A program made the position numbers and the translations under genes. Shown here one piece after another: positions 1 to 12,129 of a DNA stretch of 64,000 nucleotides (position 1 is the stretch's first letter; each line of letters starts with the position of its first letter). The stretch comes from Sepiola atlantica (Eukaryota; Mollusca; Cephalopoda; Sepiida; Sepiolidae), in the NCBI GenBank assembly GCA_963556195.1, contig OY744520.1:5031632-5095631 (forward strand), in the 5' to 3' direction. Under the pieces are notes generated by a model, which worked only from the letters and a program-made list of their open reading frames with translations, made no database searches and was not told the origin of the DNA.

Positions 1-349
1 TGTATTTCGCCCACTACCTACTTACACCGGGTTCATTTAATTAGTAGGAAATGTGACCCTCGCTTCACCACTGAAGAACTGTACGGATCAACAGTATAGT
101 AATAATCTATCAGATGTTCTTCCATTAACACAATTGACTTACGATTTTTACGAAAGGTTCCGTGTAATTATTTTTATAGAGCATAAGACAAATAATTAAA
201 GATATATCCCGGTGATATCTGTCACGGAATTTCCAAATTTAAATGAAGAAATTAGTTGGCAGTTCTACGTGTATTTTTACTAGACGAAATCCTCTTTAAC
301 TCTGATTTCTATAATTAGTTAGAAAATAAATATCTTTTACTTAAACCTA
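1..349. other. No gene recognised
   Basis: I see no convincing coding region or repeat here. It lies directly upstream of the Penelope-like relic and may hold its decayed 5' part, but nothing in the sequence proves that. Confidence 0.3.
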
Positions 350-2498
350 TAGTTTGGAAGGAATCTCCTTCTTTGATAAACTTCGTTTTTATAAGTTGTG
401 GTCTAATGGCGATATTTTCACCGTCAATAAAACCACTTTTTCATATAATAAATATTTGCAGAATTCGATTACCAAGACGTTTGTCACTAGAGCATTTTCG
501 GATAAACATATCTTTAATTATTCGTCTTATGCTATATCCAATACAGAAAAATGTGTCTTGTCTGCCAGGATAGAATGCTGCATTCCTCCCCTCCGCGTTG
601 ATAAAAATCATTATATTTAGAGAGATTGAACTATTATATTCTCAACTAAAAAGACATTCGCCTATTTTCACTGAGGAATTAACAAGCGTTGGAATCCAGT
701 TAGGTGAATTAGGACGGGTGTTTCTGCCATACCCACTAAATTAAGCGTCTGTATTTGGCAGAAACATCATTTTGAAACTACGAGATTACTCAAGTCGAAC
801 TCTGATATTTATATCACTCGTCCAGACAAAAGATCAGGCGTTGTTATCCTGAACCAAGTTGATTATATCTTCGAAATGTGTAACATTTTGTGGATGATAA
901 AAATAGTTTTTTCAATATGGGTGATTTAAGCTATGATGACACTTTTCGTATGGAAATAAAAATCCAGAAAAGGGTTCTTAAACTTTATAAAAGCAAGTTT
1001 ATTTATAAAGAGATTTACGAGAGAATACGACTTATCGACTCTCAAAAGCCTACCCAAGGTTCATAAACCCATCATTCATGTGCACCCTATTCTATCAATG
1101 TTGGGTCTTGCACAACATAAACTTGGAAAATAATTAGTTGATATTCTTAAGCCCTTAATTAATTTTTATTCGGCCTACTTTATCTCTGATTCCTTTCAAT
1201 CTGTGTCTTATATACACAAATTATCTCTCTCAAAGGATACCGAGTTCTAGCCTCCTTTGACATTAATAGTCTGTTTACCAAAGTACCATTGAATGAAACA
1301 ATTGTTATATGTGCATATTATCTTTACCGTTGCTCCTTAAAATTTCTCTATTTTCTTGTTGAATTTATGTTGAACTGATAGAGCTTGCTACTAAAGCAGT
1401 TTCCTTCAGTTTCAACAATATAATGTATCGACAAATTGATGGTATATCCATGGTTAGCCCTCTTGGTCAATCGTTAGCAAACATTTTCGTTGTTTTTAGA
1501 AAAAAACAATTATTTTCCAAAATGGCCACGCTGGACACACACGTTGTGTTGATGACACTTTTGCTTGCTTTCCCTCACAGAGTGATGCTGAACAGTTTCC
1601 TCGTCTTCTTTGTGACTTGGATCCATCGTTGCAATTTACTATGGAGGTCGGGGATTGTGGTTCCCTTCCATTCCTTAATGTTGTAGTATCTAAAGCCGGT
1701 ACAACATTTGAAACCTCTATCTATAAAAAAACAACATGATAAGGTATTTATCTAAATTGGTTTTCCTCCGCCCCAAAATGAAGAAAAATAAATATTATTG
1801 GTACTCTTACTCATCGAGCACTTATGATTTGTTCCTCAACCCGACTCGATACGGAACTTGGTGAAATTACAAATATTGTTCTTGCCAATAAGTATTCATC
1901 AATATCATAAAAAGCACCATTGCACGTTAAATTGCTAGATTTAATTATGGTAGATTTATTGGCCCGTCACGATGCCCTATCTATTTGAAACTTCCATGGT
2001 TAAGTTCTGACGGCCTTGCCATTGTAAAAAGGATTTATTCTTCTACTCAACGCTATTTTGCAGCAGTCATGCTGAGAATAGTTTACTCGAACCTTTATCT
2101 CTTCTTTTTGTAAGGATGTTTTGCCAGCCATTCAAAAGAATTCTGTTGTTTATAAATTCATGTGTCAGTGTGGAGCTGACTACGTTGGCAAGACATCCCA
2201 AAGATTAGAAATGAGAATATCCCAACATATATCACGTGGTATTCGTTTACAAAAGGTTTCGAGATCATCTCGGAACTTTCAAGCACATGAATCAGCCATC
2301 GGTAATCACCTGGTTGGTAAAAATAGTTGTTCTGGCCAGTATTCCGATTGGTGGTTTTCTGTTTTCCACAGTGCTAGGTCGAACTACCATCTGAATATTA
2401 TTGAGGCGTTAGTTATTAACAATTCTCGACCTAGCCTGTGTAGACAAAAGATTTTGAAGCATCAGTTGGAGATCTGTAATGATTCCAAGCCACCATAA
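350..2498 (+). pseudogene. Decayed Penelope-like element (RT + GIY-YIG endonuclease)
   Basis: Relic of a Penelope-like retroelement polyprotein: reverse transcriptase followed by a GIY-YIG endonuclease. Blocks recognisable in order but in shifting frames: N-terminal segment (about 354-620); ITRPDKRSGVVIL (about 812-852), like the RPDKGxxVVIL block of the family; SFDINSLFTKVPLNET (1252-1299), RT motif A; YRQIDGISMVSPLGQSLANI (1425-1484), motif B with the usual MGSPLG changed to MVSPLG; CVDDTF (1545-1562), motif C, normally YVDD; then SLPFLNVVVSKAG. The endonuclease is the longest open stretch (2121-2498): YKFMCQCGADYVGKTSQRLE keeps the GIY-YIG spacing and an Arg after the second block. Many frameshifts and stops separate the blocks, so this is an old, inactive copy. 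Different subfamily from the PLE at 45.9-47.3 kb. Confidence 0.85.
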
Positions 2499-2903
2499 CG
2501 TTGAGACATTTACCTTTATTCTGGTTTTTTTTCTCTGAATTGTTTTCCCCAACCGAAGAAAAGTTTCCCCTACAATCTCATCTGATTTTGTTTCCTCATA
2601 AGGGGTCAGACAATAAGGCCTTATGGAAAAATTTTAGCAACTTTTCCTTTATTCAACTCACCCGTTTCATTGATTAAAATAATGTTTCCTACAATAAGAG
2701 CAGAGGCTCATACATTAGCGTATGTAGGTAAAATAATTTAATATTATTTATTTGAAATTAAAATTATAATACCTTTTAATATAATTAAAGTTGTAGCCCT
2801 GTTCGTACTTATAAGGCATATTCCGACAACGTTTGTAGAGTCAGTATTTCTTGATATGCCGCCCTTCGCATTAATAGAACAAATTCCCCTCTAGAATGTG
2901 GTA

Positions 2904-3067
2904 ATGCCCCGTGGCCTAATGGTTACAGCGCTCGCTTACGGAGTCTAGGTTGACTCTAGGTTCGAACCGTGCGACCGTCCGAGATTATCATCCCTGCACT
3001 GATGAGAGCGAAAGCTCGAAACGCCAGCCTATGTAGGTCAAAATAGTTTAATATTATATATTTAAAA
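2904..3067 (+). repeat. tRNA-derived SINE
   Basis: Pol III split promoter: box A GTGGCCTAATGG (2911-2922) and box B GGTTCGAACC (2959-2968), tRNA-like spacing. Then a central block CTGCACTGATGAGAGCGAAA and CTCGAAACG, an AT-rich tail and a (TA)n(TG)n run. Related central blocks (CTGATGAG..CGAAACG) recur in other SINEs of this window. Known cephalopod SINEs have this tRNA-head plan; the family name cannot be assigned by eye. Confidence 0.8.
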
Positions 3068-3068
3068 T

Positions 3069-3107
<39 letters not shown>

Positions 3108-3124
3108 CTGTGTGTGTGTGTGTA
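3068..3124. repeat. (TA)n(TG)n microsatellite
   Basis: Pure dinucleotide run that forms the 3' tail of the upstream SINE. Confidence 0.95.
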
Positions 3125-3691
3125 TTTAATATCACGGACAGTTTAGATGTGTATATGTTTGTTTTGATCCGTTCTAAGTTCGTTTATTAGTTTTCTGATT
3201 TCGGGCTAGAATTGGCGGATGTAACTGTACATTCAGATCATCAAGTAAAGAACGTGTAATGTTAAATATTTATCAATAGTATATCGGGAGCTGTATGATT
3301 GTTATAGTATTCATTAAGGTATAAGCATATTTAACTATTCTTGAAATTAATTTTGTTGGTAGATAATTTTTTTAGATGTGCAAGGCTTCTAATATATGTA
3401 TTTTTGTTTGTTAATTGTATGTGTTGATATAGTTTTCGGAATTGAGAGCTGGAGCAGGAATGTTGAGTTGTTAGGTGTTGGGCTATAGCGGTTGTTTCAG
3501 ATAAGTGAAACAGGTCGACAGAGTTGTAGTTGTTAAGCCTACGCACACGCATTTTTACTTCACTGTCAAGAACACAATCTCCCAAAGGGCATCTAAACTC
3601 ATATACTATAGCAAATTTAAAACCTTAAACCTCTTCATTACAAACGAATCTTCCCTCTCCACCAGGATTTTAGATAGGACTATATATATGG

Positions 3692-3696
<5 letters not shown>
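3125..3696. other. No gene recognised
   Basis: Short open frames on both strands (84 and 102 codons) show no known domain, and the longer one runs into a TA microsatellite. I see no repeat family here. Confidence 0.4.

Positions 3697-3761
<65 letters not shown>
3697..3761. repeat. (TA)n microsatellite
   Basis: About 30 TA units, nearly uninterrupted. Confidence 0.95.
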
Positions 3762-3766
<5 letters not shown>

Positions 3767-5754
3767 AAAGCGAAATGTTATTCTATTCATCAAAACAAGT
3801 TCAGTTTATTTAATCTAATTATATATTTAACTATTTTCAAACACATTATCTATAGGCAACAGAACGCTGCGTAAAAACATTCATCCCGATGCTTCATTAG
3901 CATAATAATTTTATAAACATATTCTGAACTGTTTTTTTTTACAGTTTTCTCATATATATTCAAAAGTTTTGTTAATATAAATGTTATTATTTTTAGTCGA
4001 ATTAATATTAATTTCAACAATTTTATGAAACACATTTAACGTTCGAAATGATTATTTTGAAATTCGAATAACTTCCGGTCACATTTAAGCATGCGTGTGT
4101 TTACACGAATCAACAACTTAGATTACCTAGAATAATTTATTTTTGAAAATTACACTCCGCATTGAACGCAATATTTTACAAAGCTTTTCTTTAGATATAT
4201 ACTTTATGTTAAATACTAAATTTGTTGTTGTTTTCGACGACGACAATAACAACAACGACCACGACGACTCAATAGTCGTCGTCGTCGAAAACAACATGAT
4301 TATATTTGCTATAATAAAGAAAAAGAAAACTTCCTCACCCCTCTCAGCTTAAGAAAAAAACATATTTTTAAAAACGTTTTTTCTGCCTTCTAAATAAATA
4401 AATGTGTTTTCCCATTTATCCAAACTATATTTACATCGAAACACCCATTAATTAGCGATGGGTTTAGTTAAAACAATGTTTTTTACTTAGAGACTTCCAT
4501 AATTTTAACAACAAACTTCGATAAATTTGTAAATTAACACCCTCAGCTAAGTTTACACAATATGATTCTACTTATTAGCGTCATTTTAATGTCAGCAGAA
4601 GTTGATGAGCCAATATCGGACATGGCTCGCTATCAGACGGTCGTCAATTTTGTTCTGAAATACAGAATGGTTTATTACATTTACCAACCAAACTCGCTGA
4701 CATCGAACCGGTGCATTATTTTTATGGCCTTGTGCCAAATGTGTTTAACTGTACTTGTTTCAATAATTTTTTGTATATTTAAACAGACGCATTATCACAC
4801 GCAGGCATCCGTATACATGCGTGCACACATATTGCCCCATAGAAGTACCGTAGAATGTGTATTCAGAATAGTTCTTCTTCTAGATAGGTTGCCTACCAAG
4901 TCTACACTGTCAGGTTTATGCTATTTGTTCTTCTTGTGTGTTTCTCTGTTTATTCTGTTATTCATTACATCGATATTTAAAGTTAAATGCACCACCGGTG
5001 TGCCATGTATTCTTGTTTCTTTAACACCGCCTTCCCATCATCCAATCATTTCTTAATATGGCCGAATGCAAATCTTCTATTGAAATATCGACGCACCGAT
5101 GTAAACAATCTATAAATTTACTCGTCCTCGAGCCGTTTCTCTTCTTCGATCGCGTTGATGAACGTCAATAAATTAAGCGTTCAATTCAAAATCGCTTGAG
5201 AACGAGTCTGGATTTGATTGATTTATTATTTAGATTAATGAACTGCTCACAGAGTTTAATCAATTTGCTCCTCGGATTGACACAGGTTCGTTGGGTCGCA
5301 ATGCCACACAATCAATACACTGGAATCTCTACTGAAGAATGATAGAATTCGTGTGCCATAAACAAGACAAAACGAGAAAGTAAATACAATAAAATTGATA
5401 ACACTTAATCTTCGATTAAATAAAGAAGAAAATAGTTTCAAATAGAATAAAATTCTACAACTTTTTCGATAGAATCGATCTTAGAAAAATGGATTTTAAA
5501 GTTTAAAGAAATAGTTTTTTAAGAAAAAGTGATTTCAAACATATTTTATATATATTTTTTTAATAAAAAGTGATTTCAAACTTATTTCCGAACTTATTTT
5601 GTACATATTTTTTAAATTCCTAGTCGAACCTAACTTTCAGAACTTTTTTTAATTTTCCCAAATAATTTTAAAACTTTAAGGTTAACTCATTAATTCTGTC
5701 CGAATTTTAATTCTTTAAAATGTAATAGCAAGTTTTAATCTCATGGAACTAGAT
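3762..5754. other. No gene recognised; contains a trinucleotide hairpin
   Basis: AT-rich. A 164-codon open frame at 4562-5056 has hydrophobic stretches but no motif I recognise, no flanking gene evidence and no family likeness; I do not call it a gene. The hairpin at 4227-4295 is listed separately. Confidence 0.4.
4227..4295. repeat. CGA/TCG-repeat hairpin
   Basis: Perfect 18-bp inverted repeat: GTTGTTTTCGACGACGAC (4227-4244) pairs with GTCGTCGTCGAAAACAAC (4278-4295) across a 33-base ACA/ACG-rich loop. Notably CG-rich for its AT-rich setting. Confidence 0.85.
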
Positions 5755-5774
5755 AATATATATATATATCAGCA

Positions 5775-5809
<35 letters not shown>

Positions 5810-5841
5810 GTATATATATGTATATATATATATATATATAT
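5755..5841. repeat. (TA)n / TATG microsatellite
   Basis: TA run interspersed with TATG units. Confidence 0.95.
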
Positions 5842-6309
5842 TAATATATTGTCACATTTTACGTCATAATATTTTATCTTACAGCAAACACTAATTAACA
5901 TGTCACTGATGAAAGCCCTTAATAGGTGATGGTATCCAAGGAGATTCAAGGCACATAACGTTTAGTTATGTTTCAGAATTTTGGATTATCACTATAATCC
6001 AAAAGTAAAACCAGTTCAAACTAGACTTCTTCTGGAAGTTGAAGGTCAACTCCTCGCTAAGAATGAAATTAAAAATTACTTAGGAAATTCCGTATAGATT
6101 CTCTAGTTTGGCATAAAGATTATCAAGTTCTACAAGATGTACTTGAAGAAAGTCGATGTTTACATTCGTCGAAACGTGTTGACAATAACTTCTGAGATGA
6201 GGATAGTAGTCCGAATAATCCAACTAAAACAAACATAAGCTCGTATCAGATTCAACATGTTACTATGAATATGCTTATGGATTGCCTCAAGGCATTCGTT
6301 AATGACGAC

Positions 6310-6760
6310 TTGAGATTTGAAGACAGTTCATGATGCTGTCATTTTTCCCAGTTTAAGAAGCTTAACAATTAGTTTAAGATGACGATTAACAACCTCATTG
6401 TTTGAGGATTGTTTCATTCAGCTGATACGTCATGGTTTTCTTTAAATGATGCCCCACACGCCATTGGACGCCCTGATCTTTCTGCATCTTCAAGAGTGTC
6501 ATTTTCTAACGTATCTTCTGCGTATTCTGTCATTCAGGCATTCTTCTACATAAGCCGAATGAATATTTCATAAGTATTTTCATCTGGTAAAGTTTTGAAT
6601 AACCACTACATCGCTAAACAAGCATATTTAATAGGCGTATCGTAAGAATGTTTGCTATTCTTACATTTATTCGTAATATAATTACGGGTTATTTGCACAT
6701 AAGGGGTAAAATAGTTACTGAGTGTTTAGGATTTGGCTATTAATTTCAAGACGACTATAG
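6310..6760 (-). pseudogene. Mariner-family transposase N-terminal relic
   Basis: On the minus strand a frame reads TLEDAERSGRPM (around 6450-6490), the linker that joins the two helix-turn-helix domains in mariner transposases (LEDxxRSGRP). Further downstream the frame reads VVNRHLKLIVKLLKLGKMTA, resembling the second HTH (TVxxHLKxIGKVxKLxKW). Stops and frameshifts separate the blocks, and the catalytic DDD part is not recognisable at lower coordinates. A separate, better preserved mariner relic is at 17.8-18.5 kb. Limits are approximate. Confidence 0.5.
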
Positions 6761-7039
6761 TATCATATTAAAAAGCCTTTTGCGCACTTGAGCTAATCTG
6801 ATCGTAGGATGTTTAAGGGGTAGGCAGCATCTGATCCATATTAAAAGAACGAACACCGGAGATTCGGATGAGTAGAAGATCACGAGAAACCCGATTGATC
6901 GGAGTCTTGGAGTGACTTATCAATAAAAATGAAAGAAGGCCCACGAAACAGAATCATAAGGACGAATTTCATGTGTTTCATAATTTATGCTGCGAAGTTC
7001 ATCTCCTAACCGCTATAATAATATGTACGAAACAGTTTT

Positions 7040-7703
7040 AATTTATATATAAATATAACTCAATGTATGTGTCTGTGTGATGTGTGTGTGTTTCCTATAG
7101 AAATAAAGGTTAGAGAATCTACATAAATTCCAAAAGGTTATTCTTATTTTAAATTTACATGGGTAGACAATGGATGTGTTCGCGTATTTTGAAATGCGCC
7201 CTAAGATGGTTATGGGGACATACCACAAATGGATCTTATTTTTCTGAAATTTAAATCATATGTATGAAATTTTCTGGGGAAGACAATGGAAGTTATCCAT
7301 AATCTATAAATGTAATCTTAACCTAAAAAGGTTATGGGGACCTACACTCTTTTAAAATTTTAAATATATCCTATTGTTATGATATTTATATCATATGCAT
7401 AAAATTATCCGGCAAGTCAATAGAAGTGGGCCCGAATATTTCGCACCACCACCTTTATGTGACCAGTTGTGACAGGACCCTCTAAAAGCTTCAAATACTT
7501 ATATAAACCTTTAATGAAATTGCAGCCACATTTATAAGACAGCGATTCAGAGATTTTTCCAACATTTCAGCATATTTCAACTATATTCACGGGCGAAATG
7601 GGAGAGAGGCAGTAAAAAAAAATGTTATGTCTTAAGCATACTAAAAAATGATATAATAGTGATCCTCATTCAATCCCGAGCGACGTCGGGTCTTCCTGCT
7701 AGT
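7040..7703 (+). mobile_element. Non-autonomous Helitron-like element (3' end visible)
   Basis: The 3' end has the Helitron signature: a GC-rich hairpin CCCGAGCGACGTCGGG (7675-7690) followed nine bases later by CTAGT (7699-7703, the CTRRT terminus). The body holds about three degenerate copies of a roughly 120-bp motif containing GAAGACAATGGA and AGGTTATGGGGACCTAC-like blocks. The 5' end is not defined; the TATATATAAATATAACTCAA stretch near 7043 followed by TGTGTGTG resembles Helitron starts, but the expected leading TC is missing. The base after CTAGT is C rather than the usual T. Confidence 0.45.
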
Positions 7704-8124
7704 CTATTTTATACAGCTGAGTTGTGTTTGTTTCTTCGTAGTCGACACTCAACTACTTCAAATATGTTCTTAATTTCCCAAAATCAGTATGGGCGCGTTT
7801 TACCCAAGACGCCGTGTTCTTTTTCACCCATGACTGGTCTCTTTCTCACTTTGATTGAATACATCATCCATTGTTTCTATAACTAAACTACCTATTCCGT
7901 TAAAAATGACAAAGAAATATCTCACCTGTTTACAAAATTGATAAACATTAAAAATGTAGTTGACTCACAATAAAATATATTTCCTAATAAAAATGACTAT
8001 TTACATCGCATTTATAAAAATGAGTTTGATCCGAATGGTCTTTTATTGTCACCTTACATCAAGCAACCACAAACTATTCTCTGAGTGTGTATACAGAAAT
8101 ACTTATCTCGGAGTTACATTCACC

Positions 8125-8245
8125 GACCTGGTCGGATCACAAAAAAACTGTCTGCCTGATGAGACATCAGCTCTTGATAGCTGTAGATCGATAACATCGA
8201 CATGCCAGTGTAGCAGACCTTGTACATGTTCGAATAAAAAACATT
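8125..8245 (+). repeat. Dispersed repeat, same family as the 42.15-42.35 kb hairpin
   Basis: GCCTGATGAGACATCAGCTC and the following GATCGATAACATCGACATGC match the right arm of the hairpin at 42268-42345. It is a SINE-tail-like fragment followed by a (TA)n run. Confidence 0.65.
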
Positions 8246-8249
8246 TACT

Positions 8250-8668
8250 ATATATATATATATATATATATATATCATTTGAATCAAAGAGAAAACAGTT
8301 TTAAGTGGAGGGGTTGTGCCCCCAAGTACCATATTAATATTATCTAAATAAGCTAAATTTTTGGAAGAGACGTCATTTTCGGTCATTTACCTATCGTTTT
8401 AATTTTATTTAAATCTATGGGAAAACAGTTTTCAGTGGAGGGGGGTCAGGGACCCTCTTAATATTTTCAACTTTTGCTGAAATTCTGGGAATAGACATCA
8501 TTTAGGGATACGGGAACACCCAGCGTTGAAGTGATATATTTTTTATATAGCCTATGACCTTCATTGAGAGATCAGTAGTCCACATACGAATTCTCAAGCA
8601 ATTCTGTCCAGCGGTTTGGGGTGAACAAAAGACACAAAGATCAGGTGGGCACACACAGACAGAGTTAT

Positions 8669-8721
<53 letters not shown>

Positions 8722-8738
8722 TATATATATATATATAT
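8250..8738. repeat. (TA)n tracts at 8250-8274 and 8677-8738
   Basis: Two TA runs. The sequence between them (8275-8676) has two similar segments, each with AAAACAGTTTT(A/C)AGTGGAGGGG, at about 8291 and 8422, so it is a short degenerate duplication; no gene seen. Confidence 0.75.
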
Positions 8739-8742
8739 TAAC

Positions 8743-9493
8743 ATAATTCACCCTAAACCAGGCAGGCCGCCACTGTAGACGTAAGGGGTTACTGAGAAAA
8801 AAGAAAATGGAGAAGGTGGGGGGGGGTTCAACCTAAATTGGGATCTGCGCAGCAAAATGTCTGTTTACATTAGTTTTAAATTTCTGCATGTCAGTACTGT
8901 CGGGGAAACAGGGGACAGGGAGGGAGTTCCAGGGGCCAGCAGCACGAAGAAAGAAGCTATTTGAGTAGAAAGCTCTCCGGAATCTGGGGACCTCAACAGT
9001 GAATGGATGGGATTTAGTTGATTTTCGAGTTGGTCTAGTGAATTTACGTCGAGGGTGCACCAGAGTAGCCAATTCATCGGAGCATAATCCATTGAAGTAT
9101 TTGTAAAACAAGCACAAAGATGCTACATTACGGCGATGGGGCAGGAACTGGAGATTGGTTCACAATAAGGGACCTTTTAGGTTGACGACTCTTTTTTGGG
9201 GCCTTGTCAAGGTGGGAGAGACTAGTAGATTATGCACCAGCCCAGATGTGGCAACAATACTCCATGCATGGGCGGGTGGTGGTTTTGTAGAGATACATAA
9301 TAATGTTAGGTGTGAGGAGTTTACTAGCACGGTAGAGGAAGCAAACCTTCTTTGCGGCAGCCTTGGCAATGTATTCAATGTATTTGTTCCAATTCATGTT
9401 ACCTGTGAAGGTTAGGCCGAGGAGTTTGAATGATGAACTCTCAGGTAGGGTGTTATTTGCCATGACAATCGGGTGTTGGAGATTGGTAAACAA
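8743..9493 (-). pseudogene. LINE 3' fragment (CR1/Jockey-like reverse transcriptase C-terminus)
   Basis: Minus-strand frames give the C-terminal part of a non-LTR retrotransposon ORF2. The upstream block (9493-9230) reads LLGLTFTGNMNWNKYIEYIA, KKVCFLYRASKLL and PCMEYCCHIWAGA. After a frame change comes CLFYKYFNGLCSDELATLV, then AAGPWNSLPVPCF (9117-8833). These are the thumb/post-RT blocks of CR1/Jockey-type LINEs. The copy is 5'-truncated and ends near 8743 in a (TA)n tail, as expected for target-primed insertion. Very similar to the copies at 61.9-62.4 kb (minus) and 30.5-31.1 kb (plus). Confidence 0.85.
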
Positions 9494-9660
9494 CTGATGA
9501 TCCCTTAAATAATGTTAAGACTAGTGCAAATTCCTATAAGCAAACTAATATAGTGACTGTAAAAAGTAAATTGACTTACAAGAAAAGTAATTTTCAACCG
9601 ACTGAAGTGTTTTTTTTGTTGTTTTCTTCCATAGAGTTTTAATGGTTGAAAAACTTGAGA

Positions 9661-9662
<2 letters not shown>

Positions 9663-9725
<63 letters not shown>

Positions 9726-9733
9726 TATATATG

Positions 9734-9770
<37 letters not shown>

Positions 9771-9791
9771 TGAGAGGGAGAGAGAGAGAGA
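9663..9791. repeat. Compound microsatellite (TA)n(GATA)n(TA)n(GA)n
   Basis: TA run, about seven GATA units, TA run, then GA run with interruptions. Confidence 0.95.
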
Positions 9792-10396
9792 ATGGTTTAA
9801 CGCATATCAATTAATGTGTCATATTGCATAACACGTAACAATACTAAGAGGCAATAGAGTTAAATCCTACCAGATATTTTTTAAACTGTTACAAATTCCC
9901 TCAATCTTTTTCATACGCTACGAATGTCTTAATCATGTATACATAAGCATTAGGAGCTGCAATGTCGATTTGAAAAGTTGACGTATTTCCGTGAGCTCGT
10001 GGCTCATGTGTGGGTTTTTTATTGCGAGTGATTGCATTCAAATTAATGTAAAGTAATTTCATCCAATTCTACATTTTTAGCGTCGAGGCGAACCTCGTAA
10101 ATCTTAGTTTTATATTCTCATATAACCAAAAACAATAAAAGAATTTCACGAAATAACTGTATTTATAGATTTTTTTTCGCGTAGTTGTATTTGAAAGAAA
10201 ATACGTTTTAGATTTTTGATTTTGGAATACGTCTTATACTCAAATGATCTGATGTGAAAGCACATTTGCTAATAAGGAACTGTGTAATCGTTTAAGTCAC
10301 AATTGATGCTGCAAGGGTCTATCGAGTTCTTTAAAATATAAAAAGTTTCATAAATACATTTATTTAGAATGACAATAAACAAGATCACACACACAC

Positions 10397-10397
<1 letters not shown>
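9792..10397. other. No gene recognised
   Basis: AT-rich sequence without recognisable coding or repeat structure. Confidence 0.4.

Positions 10398-10451
<54 letters not shown>
10398..10451. repeat. (TA)n microsatellite
   Basis: Preceded by (CA)n; about 26 TA units. Confidence 0.95.
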
Positions 10452-10454
<3 letters not shown>

Positions 10455-10818
10455 GCATTTAAAAAGAAGGCGCGGAAATCTCTCAAAGGCCCTTTCGACT
10501 ATTATCTCGTCAGAAGAAAATCGACAGTTTTAATTAATAATATCGTCGAAAGAAAAAGAAAACGGGGAATTGAATGTGCCAAAATCAACGATGGAGCGAT
10601 TAAAAGAAGTGAATTTAATGATTTCGTTAAAAAATCGATTGCAAGGTACTACGTTAGGGGTGAAATATATATATATATATGTACATATTATTTTGTGTAT
10701 GTACATATATATTATAAGGAGATATTACATATTGTATATATTTTTTAGTATTTACTTAACTGGTGCTGAATACATCAGTAAAGCTTAATAGTGTTAGTAT
10801 TAAAACATATATATGGCA

Positions 10819-11374
10819 AATAAGCTACACAGAAGCGGCTGTCCTTGATTTAAACCAGATGATTAACAGCCTAAATGCACGTATTTTTTTGGTAGCGATT
10901 ATTTATATGGAAGTAGTGTTCAGTTTAGCTAACTAACTAATACAAATTCGTAGTTATTACTTCCTCATGCGCTTGAAAATAGAATAAACTAAATAAAATA
11001 ATTAAATCAATAAAATCTAGACTGAATCAATACCTAAAGTTGTAATTAATAACAAAATAGATAAATGTAAGTTAGTTTTATCCCACGTGCTTAAATGAAG
11101 TAACCTATTAATTTAACACATATAAAAACGAAATGCACCCAAACCAACACCTCAAACAAAGGTAAAAGAAGGTCAAATAAATGTCGTTTGAAAGGAGGCC
11201 GACCATTGCTTAAAAACATTCGCCCGTAAAGGAATTATAACAACGAATTTTATTGGTTAGTTAGCTAGACTAAACACTATTTAGATATAAACATAATCGC
11301 TACCAAAAGATCCACGCATTTAGTCTAATAATAGCCTGTAGGTATGAAACATGGACGTCTCTGTGTAGCATAAT
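10819..11374. mobile_element. Foldback element with ~131-bp inverted arms
   Basis: Arms 10819-10950 and 11244-11374 are inverted copies. Shared blocks: GCTACACAGA at both outer ends, GGTAGCGATTAT in mid-arm and GTTAGCTA(A/G)ACT near the inner ends. The roughly 290-bp spacer has no coding sign. One-arm relics recur at about 22989-23090 and 12415-12450 (GCATTTAGTCTGATGATTTC), so this is a dispersed family. Could be a MITE-like foldback or two SINE copies inserted head to head. Confidence 0.65.
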
Positions 11375-11603
11375 TTCCATAGATATATGTTATACTATAT
11401 ATATGTATATGGGTATTATCAGTTAACCAAAAAAAACATACAAGTAAACATCAAATGATTAAATACACGTGTGAACTACTATTAAATTATTTGTGGAGAT
11501 TTGACAATTTTAGAAGCAAGAAAACAAATAAAATTTTATTTTTGTAAAGATATTTGAGGTATATTTCAAGATATTATCTCTTTCACGGCTTGATATGAAG
11601 TGT

Positions 11604-11710
<107 letters not shown>

Positions 11711-11767
11711 ATTAAAATGTACTTTTGTGTAACATTCCCGATGAATTCAAATTTGAGTATCGTGGAA

Positions 11768-12115
11768 CGGCCCCGAAATGGCAAAAAATGACATTTTTTG
11801 CTCCATAACTTTTCATCTATCTATTCAATTTCTCTGAAACTTGTTCAAAATGTGGAGGCAATTGTTCCTAATAGAAAATAAGTATCGCTGACGTTGGTAA
11901 AAATCTGGTTCGCGCCCCCAGGGGGCCAAACCCCCCAAAATGGCAAAAAATGACCCTTTTCTCCCATAACGTTTGATCCATCCATTCAATGTTTCTGAAA
12001 CCTGACCAAAATGTTGAGGCAATTGTTCTGGATATATAATTAGCATCCTTGACCTCAAGAAAATTACGGTTCGCGCCCCCAGGGGGTCAAAATGCCCCAA
12101 ATTGCCCAAATTTAT
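11768..12115. repeat. Degenerate tandem dimer, ~165-bp unit
   Basis: Two adjacent copies share ATGGCAAAAAATGAC, CATAAC.TTT.AT, TTTCTGAAAC, ATGT.GAGGCAATTGTTC and GGTTCGCGCCCCCAGGGGG. Each starts with a purine-rich ATGGCAAAAAATGAC block and ends with the GC-rich GGTTCGCGCCCCCAGGGG block; a partial third start follows (GCCCCAAATTGCC). The GC-rich block contrasts with the surroundings. Family unknown. Confidence 0.8.
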
Positions 12116-12129
12116 TGCATTTTACACTC

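Noticed and set aside
2904..2990. Functional tRNA gene
   Set aside because: Boxes A and B are good but the acceptor and anticodon stems do not close cleanly, and the sequence continues into a SINE body and tail.
4562..5056. 164-codon frame with hydrophobic segments
   Set aside because: No recognisable motif, no codon or GC contrast with the flanks, and no splice or promoter context; chance is a sufficient explanation.
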